Positions 52,916 through 62,310 of a stretch of DNA of 64,000 bases are shown piece by piece. Within the stretch, counting starts at the first letter, position 1; every line of letters starts with the position of its first letter. A model generated the notes under the pieces. It saw only the letters and a program-made list of their open reading frames with translations, had not been told where the DNA came from and did no database searches. Made by a program: the position numbers and the translations under genes. This stretch comes from JACCZX01 sp963807155 (lineage in GTDB: Bacteria; Pseudomonadota; Gammaproteobacteria; Burkholderiales; Burkholderiaceae_F), in the NCBI GenBank assembly GCA_963807155.1, contig CAWEAZ010000032.1, positions 104,673 through 168,672 on the forward strand. The letters run 5' to 3'.

Positions 52916-54872
52916 CTACCGGCCGTAGAGCACGCTAGGCAGCCACATGCCGATCTGCGGAAAGACATACAGGATGAAGATTGCGATCACCTGTATTCCC
53001 ATGAATGGCAGCATTCCGGCAAAGATCTGATTCAGCGTTACATGCGGCGGCGACACGCCTTTTAGATAAAAGGCCGCCATGGCGACCGGCGGCGACAAAA
53101 ACGCGGTCTGCAGATTCAATGCCACCAGCAGCCCGAAGAACAGCGGATCGACGCCGTACTGCGGCAGCAGCGGAACAAAGATCGGCATGAAGATCACGAT
53201 GATCTCGGTCCACTCGAGCGGCCAGCCGAGAATGAAGATGATGACCTGTGATAACAACAGAAATTCCACCGGCGTCAGACCAAGCGACGTCACCCATCTT
53301 TCAATGATTTCCTGACCGCCGAGCAACGCAAACGACGCAGAGAATATCGATGCACCGACAAACAACCAGCAGACCATTGCGGATGTCTTGGCGGTGAGAA
53401 AAACCGAATCGCGGACTACCGGGTAGTTCAACGGCTCCATAGGCGGCAGCCAGCAGCAGCCCTCCGAGCGCGCCCGCTGCTGCCGCTTCCGACGGCGTTG
53501 CCAGCCCGAAGACGATCGATCCCAGTACCGCAATGATCAGCAGTGCGAGCGGAAAGAAAGATGACAGCAGCATCTTGAATATCTCAAGACGCGCAAAGTT
53601 GAATGTCGGATAAAAGACCGCGAGCGCGACGACACAGATAGCCAACACGATCCAGAAGGCCATCGGAGCGTCGACGCGTTCTGCTGGATCCGTATCCGTT
53701 GTCGCTGTTTTTTGCGTGTCCGCCTTCGGCGCCTCGACGGCAGCCTCGTCTTTCGTCGGCACCGTTGATGCGCCCTTCGCCGCGTCGCCTTCGGACGGCG
53801 GCTCCTGCAACGATCCTTCAGCCGGAGGTGGTTCAGCGAGCCCAGTTGATGCCTGGTCGGTCGCACCTCCGGCTTCCCCCGCAAAACCCATTGCCTGCAG
53901 GCCGGTGGTGTCCTGCACTACTGCTGGTGCAGTTACCGATCTGAATATCAGCCCCATGAACAAAACAATGACTAATGCTGGCAGCAGCGTGATGCCGAGT
54001 TGGAAGATCAAGGTGCGTGCGGGCACATCTGCATTTCGCGGACCCTTAAGGCCGCGTACCAGACCGCTTACTGCGCGATCGCCGCTGTGCGACAAGCGCT
54101 GCGCGAACGAGGGCAACGCGACGCGCCGGTCTTCTTCCGACAGTGGCGGCATCAGACTTGGCTTGATCTTCGCCAGGACGATCACATATCCCACATAGAG
54201 CCCGGCGAGCATGATTCCTGGAAAGAACGCGCCGGCATACAACTGCACAACCGATACGCCTGCCGTAGCGCCGTAGACAATCAACAGCACCGATGGCGGA
54301 ATCAAAATACCCAGACACCCGCCAGCGGTAACCGCGCCAGCTCCAACCTGGACGTTATAGCCGGCCTTCAGCATTGCAGGAAAAGCGAGCAGGCCCATTA
54401 ATGTCACGACCGCACCGACGATGCCTGTTGCGGTCGCAAATATCGCGCACGTGACGATGGTTGCGACCGCCAGAGAACCCGGTACGCGCGCCATCGCAAG
54501 ATGCAAACTTCTGAAAAGCTTTTCGATCAGGTTCGCGCGCTCGACCAGGTAACCCATGAAAACAAACAGCGGAATGGCGATCAACACATCGTTGGACATC
54601 ACGGAATACGTGCGTTGAACCATCAGATCAAGGATCTGATTGAGAGCAAGATCCGGGTTGACGCTGCGATACGCGAACCAGCCAAACATCATGCCCATTC
54701 CCATCAGCGTGAACGCCGTCGGAAAGCCCATCATGATGGCGACTACCACCAGGCCCAGCATCAGCAGCCCGAGATGACCGTTGGTAATGGTCTTCGCGCT
54801 TACAAGCATGAAGACGCAGCCGACGATCAGAATCGCCATCAGCGTAAAGCCGAACCAGAGTTCCTTTCTCAT
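52916..54872 (-). CDS. dctM: TRAP transporter large permease (DctM-like) with long insert; one frameshift
   Basis: From ATG 54872: RKELWFGFTLMAILIVGCV, then DVLIAIPLFVFMGYLVERA, ATATGIVGAVVTLMGLLAFPAML and AGGCLGILIPPSVLLIVYG, classic DctM motifs. An Ala/Glu/Pro/Thr-rich hydrophilic stretch of about 80 residues (around 323-405) splits the protein. After a shift near 53435 it continues FGLLVALNLQTAFLSPPVAMAAFYLKG and ends QIGMWLPSVLYGR. Reconstructed length is about 650 against about 430 for the shortest DctM. It overlaps dctQ by 4 bp. It couples Na+ or H+ entry to uptake of an organic acid. Confidence 0.9.
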
Positions 54873-55489
54873 TTGTTCGACTCGCGCACGACATACTGGT
54901 CGAGCTTCTGAATATCCTCGTCCTTGACGTGCACCATTTCTTTCAGCTTGTCGACGTCGACTTCCTCGACGTCCTGCTCGCGCGAAGGCCAATAACCCTG
55001 CCTGATGCAAATGACGCAGCGAGCGATCTCGACTAAACCCTGTAGCAACAGGATGGCGCCGGCAATCGGAATCACCGTCTTAAAGGGGTAAATCGGTGGA
55101 CCGTCTGCCGTAACGTTGGAATGCTCGTTAATCGCCCACGATTCTGACGCGTAGTTGTAGCCGGCCCATACGAGAGCGACCACTCCCGGAATGAAGAACA
55201 CGATGTACAGCGTCAGGTCGATCGTCGCCTGCGTCCGGGGCTTAAAAAACCCGTACAGAACGTCACCGCGCACATGGCCGTTCTTCGAGAGCGTGTAGGC
55301 GCCGGCCATCATGAACATCGTTCCGTAGAACATGGTCATCACGTCGAACGCGTACGCGTGAGGACTATCCAGGGCGTAGCGGGAAAACACCTCCCACGAC
55401 ACAAACAGCGTCAATGCGACGATCAGCCAGGAAAATGCCTGTCCGATCCAGGTACTGAACCGGTCGACCGCCAGCAATAACTTTTGCAA
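54869..55489 (-). CDS. dctQ: TRAP transporter small permease (DctQ-like)
   Basis: A 206-residue protein with four membrane helices: FSWLIVALTLFVSWEVFSRYALDSPHAYAFDV, MFYGTMFMMAGAYTL, LTLYIVFFIPGVVALVWAGY and PIAGAILLLQGLVEIARC. WEVFxRY and GHVRGDVLYG are DctQ signatures. The C-terminal 45 residues are charged and cytoplasmic. It sits between dctP and dctM, preceded by a stem-loop that probably reduces its expression relative to dctP. Confidence 0.9.
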   Translation of the reverse strand: MQKLLLAVDRFSTWIGQAFSWLIVALTLFVSWEVFSRYALDSPHAYAFDVMTMFYGTMFMMAGAYTLSKNGHVRGDVLYGFFKPRTQATIDLTLYIVFFIPGVVALVWAGYNYASESWAINEHSNVTADGPPIYPFKTVIPIAGAILLLQGLVEIARCVICIRQGYWPSREQDVEEVDVDKLKEMVHVKDEDIQKLDQYVVRESNK

Positions 55490-55544
55490 AGCCCTCTCCC
55501 GCCGGTCGCCGTCGTGCTCGACCGCTCACTTGTTAGTGATCATA

Positions 55545-55573
55545 AAAACCATCCGGCACTGCCGGATGGTTTT
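55545..55573 (-). terminator. Strong hairpin (attenuating terminator) between dctP and dctQ
   Basis: A perfect 13-bp stem (aaaaccatccggc 55545-55557 with gccggatggtttt 55561-55573) with a 3-nt loop ends in T-rich sequence on both strands. It lies 22 bp after the dctP stop. Partial termination here would give more binding protein than membrane subunits. Confidence 0.8.
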
Positions 55574-55594
55574 GCTTCAACCGCAGACGATCGG

Positions 55595-56768
55595 TTAGGC
55601 CTTTTTCGGTGACGCGCCGGACTTTTGTCCGAAATAGTGTTGATATGCCATGCCCCGATTAACGTTGGTATCGAGATCCCAGCGCACTGCGCGCTCGGCA
55701 AACGCACGCTGCGAAGCTTCGATCTCTTTGAACAGCGGGTTCTCGGCGGACTTCTTCGCAGCCGCCTGATCGTACGCAGTGAGCTGCTGCTGCAGCACGG
55801 CCGTGGGCGTGCGGTAGAACTTCACCCCCTGTTTGGTCTGCATCTCGATGTAGTCTTTCGAGTAGCGATCGACCGCTTTCCACGACATATCGGCCGATGC
55901 CGCCTCGACCGCGTTTTCGATGATCGCCCTCATCTTGGCGGGCAGCGCGTCGTACTTCGGCTTGTTGAACATGATCTCGAACTGCTCGGCGTTCTGGTGA
56001 AAGCTCTGCAGCATGCAGACCTTCGAGACGTCGGGGAAGCCAAGGATGCGATCCGAGGTTGCGTTGTTGAATTCGGCCGCATCGAGCAGGCCGCGATCCA
56101 TCGCGGGGACGATCTCGCCGCCGGGTAGCGCGTTTACCGCCGCACCCAAGCCCGGTGAACACGTCAATCGACAAGCCGACAGTGCGGAACTTCAGCCCCT
56201 TCATATCCTCGGATTTCGTGATCGGTTTTTTGAACCAACCGAGCGGCTGCGTCGGCATCGGACCGTACGGGAACGACACCACGCTCGCATTGATTGAGTT
56301 GTAAAGTTTGGCCAGCAGATCCTTGCCGCCACCGTACTTGTGCCACGACAGCAGCATGTTGGCGTCCATGCCAAACGACGGACCGGAGCCCCACAGCGCA
56401 AGCGCGTTCTGCTTGCCATAGTGATAAACGAGCACGCCATGGCCGCCGTCGAGCGTGCCTTTGGTGACCGCATCGAGCAGGCCGAACGCCGGAACCACCG
56501 CGCCCGCCGGCAGCACCTCGATCTTCAGCTCGCCACCGGTCATGTCGTTGACCTTCTTGGCGAAATCGTTGGCGTATTCGTGAAAGATGTCCTTCGCTGG
56601 CCACGTGCTCTGCCACCGCATCGCGATCGGCGTCGCTTGTCCTTTGGCAATCATCGGAAAGCCGAGCGCTACCGCGCCCGCGCCCGCTGCGCCGGAAAGA
56701 AATTTGCGGCGTTTCCCGACTGAGGACGCTGTGTCCTTCTGCTCGTCTTTTGTTTTGAGAAAGTTCAT
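55595..56768 (-). CDS. dctP: TRAP transporter substrate-binding protein (DctP-like) with Tat signal; one frameshift
   Basis: ATG 56768 begins MNFLKTKDEQKD. The twin-arginine signal KRRKFLSGAAGAGAVALGFPMIAKG follows, then PIAMRWQSTWPAKDIFHEYANDFAKKVNDMTGG. The ligand-site region is MKGLKFRTVGLSIDVFTGLG. A shift near 56155 leads to GAAVNALPGGEIVPAMDRGLLDAAEFNNATSDRILGFPDVSK and the end MAYQHYFGQKSGASPKKA. Total is about 390 residues. The FRTVGL and DAAEFNN segments resemble TRAP proteins of the TakP/alpha-keto acid group; ligand assignment is tentative. Confidence 0.9.
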
Positions 56769-56986
56769 GAGGTCTCCTAGGTAATGCAACTATCGTTGTG
56801 AAACTGGTGCGACTCCGAGGCCGGTAGTTAAGGCGCCACTGGTTTCCTGGCAAGCGGCAACTGCAAGAGTCACAAGAACAAATGCCGCAGGCGCGCATTC
56901 TATTGAAAGCGGTGCCCGCTGTGACGAACTTCGCGTAAGTACCGAGGAGTTGTCCGCCGCAGTGCAACAAGCCGCAGTGCAGCAAC

Positions 56987-58402
56987 CTAACTGAAAAACC
57001 CCAGGCCAACGGTAAACATCTTCTCCACACGCGAGATCACCCTTTTGTTCTCGACGAAGATAATCAGGTGGTCTTCAGGTTGAATCGCCACATCGTGGTG
57101 CGCCATTAACACCTGCGCCTGGTCGCCATGACCGCGCACGATCGCACCGATCGTCGCGCCGCGTGGCATCTCGACTTGCTCGATCGTCTTGCCGATGACT
57201 CGCGAGCTTCGGGCGTCGCCGTGCACGATCAGCTCCAGCGCTTCGGCGGCGGCCCGACGCAACGTGTGCGCCACCACCACGTCACCGCGTCGGGCGAAGC
57301 GCAGCAAGGCGGACATCGTGACGTATGAGGGTGAAATGGCGATATCGATCTGCCCGCCCTGCATCAGATCACCGTAACTCTTGCGATTGATCAGCGCGAT
57401 CACCCGACGCGCACCGAGCCGCTTGGCCAACAGCGAGCTCATGATGTTGTTTTCGTCGTCGTTAGTCAGAGCAACGAACAGATCTACGTCGGCTACGCCT
57501 TCCTGGGTCAGCAGATCCTCGTCGGTGCTGTCGCCGAGCAGCACGAGCACGTCGGGTGGAGTCTGCTGCGCCAGAACCTCGGCGCGCCGTTTGTTGGTCT
57601 CGATAATCTTGACGCTGCAACGCTGAGCCACGTCGAGCCCTTCGCCGGTCGAAAGCGCGCGCGCAAACCGCAGGCCGATGTTGCCGCCGCCCGCGATTAT
57701 CACGGTTCGCACGGGCTTGTCCATACGCCGCAACTCGTTCATCACCGCACGCACGTCACGCGTCGCTGCCAGGAAAAACACTTCATCGCCTGGCAGGATC
57801 ATCGTGTCGCCGTCAACGCGCACGCTGGCATCGTCGCGAAACAGCGCGACGATGCGCGTGTCTACATTCGGTATGTGACGCCGCAGCTCCTTGATCGGCT
57901 GCGACACCAGCGGCCCACCGGCGAATGCCCTGACCGCAATCAGACTGGCGCGTCCGTCGGCAAACTCGAGTACCTGTAGCGCCTCCGGAAAGTCGACGAG
58001 CTTCAGCAGATAGTCGGTCACTGTCTGCTCGGGAAAAATGACTTCCGTCGCGCGAAAACCGCTCTCGCCGATCAGGTTCGGATGTTGTTGCAGCTCGGTG
58101 TTGCGTACGCGAGCGATACGCATCGGGGTGTTGAACAGATCGGCGGCGATCTTGCACGCCACCAGATTGGTCTCGTCGTAAGCGGTGACCGCAATCAGCA
58201 TGTCAGCGTCGGCCGCGCCGCCTGCTTGCAATACCGACGGTAGCGCTGCATTGCCGACCAGGCCGCGCAGATCGAAACGGTTTTGCAGCTCAGCAACACG
58301 CGCCCCGTCGATGTCGATCACCGTGATGTCGTTGGCTTCGGAGACCAACGCTTCGGCGACCGAAGTGCCGACCCTGCCGGCGCCGACGATGATGATTTTC
58401 AT
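56987..58402 (-). CDS. trkA: Trk system potassium transport regulator TrkA
   Basis: A 471-residue protein with two RCK_N/RCK_C units: KIIIVGAGRVGTSVAEALVSEANDITVIDID, then VRTVIIAGGGNIGLRFARAL and DSTDEDLLTQEGVADVDLFVALTNDDENNIMSSLLAKRLGARRVIALIN, and a C-terminal REDHLIIFV-type TrkA_C domain (AIQPEDHLIIFVENKRVI). It binds NAD(H)/ATP and gates TrkH from the cytoplasmic side. It follows ntrX by 29 bp. Its normal neighbour trkH is displaced by the TRAP genes. Confidence 0.95.
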   Translation of the reverse strand: MKIIIVGAGRVGTSVAEALVSEANDITVIDIDGARVAELQNRFDLRGLVGNAALPSVLQAGGAADADMLIAVTAYDETNLVACKIAADLFNTPMRIARVRNTELQQHPNLIGESGFRATEVIFPEQTVTDYLLKLVDFPEALQVLEFADGRASLIAVRAFAGGPLVSQPIKELRRHIPNVDTRIVALFRDDASVRVDGDTMILPGDEVFFLAATRDVRAVMNELRRMDKPVRTVIIAGGGNIGLRFARALSTGEGLDVAQRCSVKIIETNKRRAEVLAQQTPPDVLVLLGDSTDEDLLTQEGVADVDLFVALTNDDENNIMSSLLAKRLGARRVIALINRKSYGDLMQGGQIDIAISPSYVTMSALLRFARRGDVVVAHTLRRAAAEALELIVHGDARSSRVIGKTIEQVEMPRGATIGAIVRGHGDQAQVLMAHHDVAIQPEDHLIIFVENKRVISRVEKMFTVGLGFFS

Positions 58403-58431
58403 AAAACCGCGGGGCGAGCAGGCGCCGTTAT

Positions 58432-59223
58432 TTAGTCGTCGTACTCGTGGCTGCTGCGTTGAGAGTAGACCGGAGGCTCGCTGCGCGCAGCCGGCATTTC
58501 GTGCGCGCTGGGCACGTCGTCGGGCGCCCGATCGTTTCGTCGTGAGCCACGCGACAGCTCGATACCCAGCTGCTTCAACTTGCGATACAAATGGGTGCGC
58601 TCAAGTCCGGCCCGATCGGCGACGCGCGTCATGCTGTAACTCTCGCGCACCAGGTGATATTCGAAGTACACGCGCTCGAACTGATCGCGCGCATCGCGCA
58701 ATGGCTGGTCCAGCGCGACGCCGTTGTGCTCGTTCGGCTGAGCGACCTCTGCGTGCTTGGCCGCCGCGTTGTCGGCTTCGGTTATGGCAGCGGTGGCTGG
58801 CGTGAGTGCGACGGCAGTGAGCGCAGCAGGGACCGCCATCCGGAGATTGCGCATCACCCGCCCGCGCTCAAGGCCGGAGCGCACGGCAGCCAGCAGGCGC
58901 GTCATCGCAATCGGCTTCTCCAGGAACTCGAGCGCGCCAAAGCGAGTGGCTTCTACCGCAGTATCGATCGTTGCGTGACCCGACATCATGATGACGGGCA
59001 TCGTCAGCTGACCGGTCGACGCCCATTCTTTAAGCAGCGTGACGCCGTCGGTGTCGGGCATCCAGATATCGAGCAGAACGAGATCAAGCTCTTCGCGGCT
59101 GCGCGCGGAGCGTGCCGCTGCTGCATTTTCTGCCGTGAGAACCGCATGGCCCTCATCAGCCAGAATTTCCGATAGGAGTTCTCGAATACCAATTTCGTCG
59201 TCGACGACGAGGATGTTAGCCAT
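58432..59223 (-). CDS. ntrX: NtrX-type response regulator lacking the AAA+ domain
   Basis: A 263-residue protein: receiver domain ANILVVDDEIGIRELLSEIL with phospho-acceptor Asp52 in LLDIWMPDTDGVTLLKEW and VIMMSGHATIDTAVEATRFGALEFLEKPI, then an Ala-rich linker. It ends with a Fis-type helix-turn-helix (DQFERVYFEYHLVRESYSMTRVADRAGLERTHLYRKLKQLGIELS). The sigma-54-activating AAA+ domain of alphaproteobacterial NtrX is absent, so it cannot activate sigma-54 in the usual way. The adjacent ntrY encodes its likely kinase. Confidence 0.88.
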   Translation of the reverse strand: MANILVVDDEIGIRELLSEILADEGHAVLTAENAAAARSARSREELDLVLLDIWMPDTDGVTLLKEWASTGQLTMPVIMMSGHATIDTAVEATRFGALEFLEKPIAMTRLLAAVRSGLERGRVMRNLRMAVPAALTAVALTPATAAITEADNAAAKHAEVAQPNEHNGVALDQPLRDARDQFERVYFEYHLVRESYSMTRVADRAGLERTHLYRKLKQLGIELSRGSRRNDRAPDDVPSAHEMPAARSEPPVYSQRSSHEYDD

Positions 59224-59290
59224 GACTGATCAACAAGCTTCCTGCAAATGAGTACGCCAGCTTACGCCGCACGCTGCGACACGCGAAATG

Positions 59291-61681
59291 TCACGCCGCG
59301 AAAAGCGCCGGCGCCGCTCTGACTTCGGCGAGCCTCCGAAAGACGATCGTAACGATTGCGCCGCCACTCTGTCCCGTGCCACCGCGGTTGACGACTTCGA
59401 TGCGAGCGCCATGCTCATCGACAATCTTCTTCACCATCGCGAGTCCAAGGCCGGTGCCGCCTGACTTGCTCGTGACATAAGGCTCGAACGCACGGCGAAG
59501 TATATTCGCTGGAAACCCCGGCCCGTTGTCTTCAACGGCCAATCGCACCGCGCGCGCTTTGGTGCTCGCCTCTTCGATTTCGACCAACTCGGTTCGCACC
59601 TGAATGCGCGCATCGGGCCGCCCGGCTAATGCGTCCTGCGAATTGACCAGCAGGTTGTGAATCACCTGCCGCAGCTGCGTGGCATCTCCTTCAATCAGCG
59701 GTAGTCCGGGACGCAGCGATAGTTGGATCGCGCCGGTGCCTGCTTCTGCACCGTAAAGCGCAGCGACTTCCTCGACCAGCGTATTCAGCGCGAGCGGCGA
59801 CAACCGCGCCGGCGGCACGCGAGCGTAGTCGCGAAAATCGTCCACCATCCGCTTCATTGCGCTCACCTGGTTGACGATCGTCGACGTGCCGCGCTTCAAC
59901 ACGTCGGCGTCCGACAGCGACAGCTTCTCTATCAGCTTCATCTGCAAGCGCTCGGCCGCCAATTGGATCGGCGTCAGCGGATTCTTGATTTCGTGCGCCA
60001 GGCGTCGCGCAACCTCACCCCACGCCAATGCGCGCTGCGCCGAAATAACCTGAGTGATGTCGTCGAATACGACAACGTAGCCGAGTCCGTCATCGAGCGG
60101 CAGGCGCGATCCGCGCGCGAGCAGCATCAGGGGCTCGCCGGCTGCGCCGGCCTTGGTGATCTTGTCGAAATCGGACGGCGACGGTACCGGCGCGCGTTTG
60201 ACTTCGACCTGCTGCTGCCACGAATCTTTTGGCGAAGCAGTCAGCGCGTGGTCCGCAAACGCGGTTGCGAGTGCAGTTGACAACGCCGCATCGATCTCAC
60301 TCAACGGCCGGTCGGCCTGCTGCATCAGCGAATAGCCGAGGATGCGCGAGGCCCCGTGATTTGCAGTGACGAGATCGAAATCCTTGTTCAGCACGACAAC
60401 GCCGGCCGACAGATTGGCGAGCACCCGCTCGAGATAAGTCTTCGCGTTTTCGACCTCGCGCTGTTTCGTTTCGACTTGATCGCGCGCCTCGGTCAACTGT
60501 CGCGTCATCGCGTTAAACGATTGCGTCAGCAAATTCAGCTCATCGTTACCCGGAAACTCGCGCACCTGCCGGTAGTCGCCCTCGGCAACTGCTTTCGTAC
60601 CTTCGGCGACTTGCAACAGCGGCGCGGTCATCGAGCTTGCCAGCAGCACGCTCGATGCAATCGCTGCGAAGATCGATAACAGCAACGTCAAAGTAAGGGT
60701 CAGCCCATAGATCGTCTGCAGCCCCTGGCGCGCGAGCGACAACTCCTGGTACTCCCGATATCCGTTCTGCAACGCCTCTGCATTGGCTGCGATCGACGGC
60801 GGCACAGGTTGGATCAGCTGCAGAAAGTGTGTTTCATGGGGCGGGACAATGCCGGCGAAAGCGGATCCAGCCTTGGCGTCGTCACGTACCGTCCCCGGTT
60901 TGGCCGAAGACACGTTGGAGGAAACCAGAGACGCCGGCGCGGGGATCGGAACGATCACGCGCGCGCGTAACCCGTGGCGAGATTCAAGTGCGCCTGCCTC
61001 ACCCTCGATCGTCGCAAAAATAAGCCGCGTGCGCGCCTGACGCAACTCGTTGCTGGATGGAACCTCAGGCACAAGCTGGGACAACCGCGAACCGCTGGTT
61101 CCGATCAACTGTCCGTTGCCGCTCACTACTAGCGCGTCCTGAATTCCGCCCTGCTCGCGCAATCGATTCAACTGCGAAAGCTGCGACGACTCCGGGATGT
61201 CGGACAGCTCGAGTGCCCAATTGCGCGCTTTGTTGCTGACGTCTTCTTTAAGGTTGTCGAGCGCGGCGCGACCCAGTGTCAAACCTGAGTCCAGCGCGCG
61301 ATCCACACGCACGTCAAACCACGACTCGATCGAGCGCGACAGAAACTGGGTCGAAACCACATAGATAAGCACGCCGGGCAGCACGCCCATCAGCGCGAAC
61401 GCCACCGTAAACCGCATCATCATTCGCGCGCCGAACTGCTTTGCGCGCAACCGCAGCACGAGCCGGCGAATCAGCGCGAGCACCAGCACGAACAGCAGTG
61501 CCGCAATGACGCCGTTGATGCCCAGCAGCAGCGGATAGTTGCGCTCGAAGAAAGCGGTGTTTCCGCTGGCAGAGGCCAACAGGAACAGCAGCACGCCACC
61601 GACCGCAAGGGCGGCAAGCAGGCCGTAGCGAAGCGCGCGCGGCAGCATGTGCGCCAGGCGGCTGCTCGCTACGTTTTTCAT
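59291..61681 (-). CDS. ntrY: Sensor histidine kinase NtrY
   Basis: A 796-residue kinase with membrane helices near residues 15-35, 45-70 and 85-110, and a large extracytoplasmic loop. HAMP follows (SMTAPLLQVAEGTKAVAEGDYRQV), then a PAS region (VLNKDFDLVTANHGASRILGYSLM), HisKA with RRLAHEIKNPLTPIQLAAERLQ, and HATPase (HNLLVNSQDAL, VEDNGPGFP, GGTGLGLAMVKKIVDEHG). The order and ALAWGEVARRLAHEIKNP match NtrY, linked to nitrogen and redox sensing. It lies 8 bp after the DUF4390 gene. Confidence 0.93.
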   Translation of the reverse strand: MKNVASSRLAHMLPRALRYGLLAALAVGGVLLFLLASASGNTAFFERNYPLLLGINGVIAALLFVLVLALIRRLVLRLRAKQFGARMMMRFTVAFALMGVLPGVLIYVVSTQFLSRSIESWFDVRVDRALDSGLTLGRAALDNLKEDVSNKARNWALELSDIPESSQLSQLNRLREQGGIQDALVVSGNGQLIGTSGSRLSQLVPEVPSSNELRQARTRLIFATIEGEAGALESRHGLRARVIVPIPAPASLVSSNVSSAKPGTVRDDAKAGSAFAGIVPPHETHFLQLIQPVPPSIAANAEALQNGYREYQELSLARQGLQTIYGLTLTLTLLLSIFAAIASSVLLASSMTAPLLQVAEGTKAVAEGDYRQVREFPGNDELNLLTQSFNAMTRQLTEARDQVETKQREVENAKTYLERVLANLSAGVVVLNKDFDLVTANHGASRILGYSLMQQADRPLSEIDAALSTALATAFADHALTASPKDSWQQQVEVKRAPVPSPSDFDKITKAGAAGEPLMLLARGSRLPLDDGLGYVVVFDDITQVISAQRALAWGEVARRLAHEIKNPLTPIQLAAERLQMKLIEKLSLSDADVLKRGTSTIVNQVSAMKRMVDDFRDYARVPPARLSPLALNTLVEEVAALYGAEAGTGAIQLSLRPGLPLIEGDATQLRQVIHNLLVNSQDALAGRPDARIQVRTELVEIEEASTKARAVRLAVEDNGPGFPANILRRAFEPYVTSKSGGTGLGLAMVKKIVDEHGARIEVVNRGGTGQSGGAIVTIVFRRLAEVRAAPALFAA

Positions 61682-61689
61682 CGGGGCAG

Positions 61690-62310
61690 TTAGCGTGTCA
61701 GTTCAGCGTGGACCGGCACTTCGCGCCAATCGGACGCGAGCGTCCACTCGCGGCTGGTAATCGCATTTACCTGGAATGGCTTTGGCAGCTGGTTGACATC
61801 GAGTCTCATTCGCACCTGGGCGTCGTATTCGTCGCGGGGACTCAACATGCTCTTGTCGGCGACTTTCCAATTTCGAACGCTTTTCAACAGCGCCAACGCT
61901 TCGTCGAGTGATTCGAACGACTGCGACAGTCCGCCGCGGGCCAGTCGATATTGCCGCGTCAGCGGACTGTACGACAAGCGATACGTCAGCGTGCTCGAAG
62001 CGACCTTCCGGTCAAACCAGTACCAGCGCTTGCGAAACAGCTCGAACTCGATATTGAAATAGAGGGCAATGCCCTTTTGCACCGCCTCCTCCAGCGCCTG
62101 CGGCATCTCGAATTCGAACGTGGCATTCAATAGCAACGCATCGCCGCTGAGGTTTTGTGGATCCCGCGCGGGTTCGAGGCCAGCCGCCATCACGCCGATC
62201 CGTTCGTCGGCGAATGCATATGACGGCGCCAGGAAAAATGCGCCGAGAGCAAGCCACAGCGGCCACGCTAGAAGTGCTGCCGCAAGCCTTGGCGTGATGA
62301 TCGGTTTCAT
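61690..62310 (-). CDS. DUF4390 domain-containing exported protein
   Basis: A 206-residue protein with a signal-like N-terminus (AAALLAWPLWLALGAFFLAPSYAFA). The body has NLSGDALLLNATFEFEMPQALEEAVQKGIALYFNIEFELFRKRWYWFDRKVASSTLTYRLSYSPLTRQYRL, a strong match in pattern to DUF4390, which is regularly found between rsmB and ntrY in betaproteobacteria. Function unknown; it may work with NtrY at the membrane. It overlaps rsmB by 4 bp. Confidence 0.88.
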   Translation of the reverse strand: MKPIITPRLAAALLAWPLWLALGAFFLAPSYAFADERIGVMAAGLEPARDPQNLSGDALLLNATFEFEMPQALEEAVQKGIALYFNIEFELFRKRWYWFDRKVASSTLTYRLSYSPLTRQYRLARGGLSQSFESLDEALALLKSVRNWKVADKSMLSPRDEYDAQVRMRLDVNQLPKPFQVNAITSREWTLASDWREVPVHAELTR

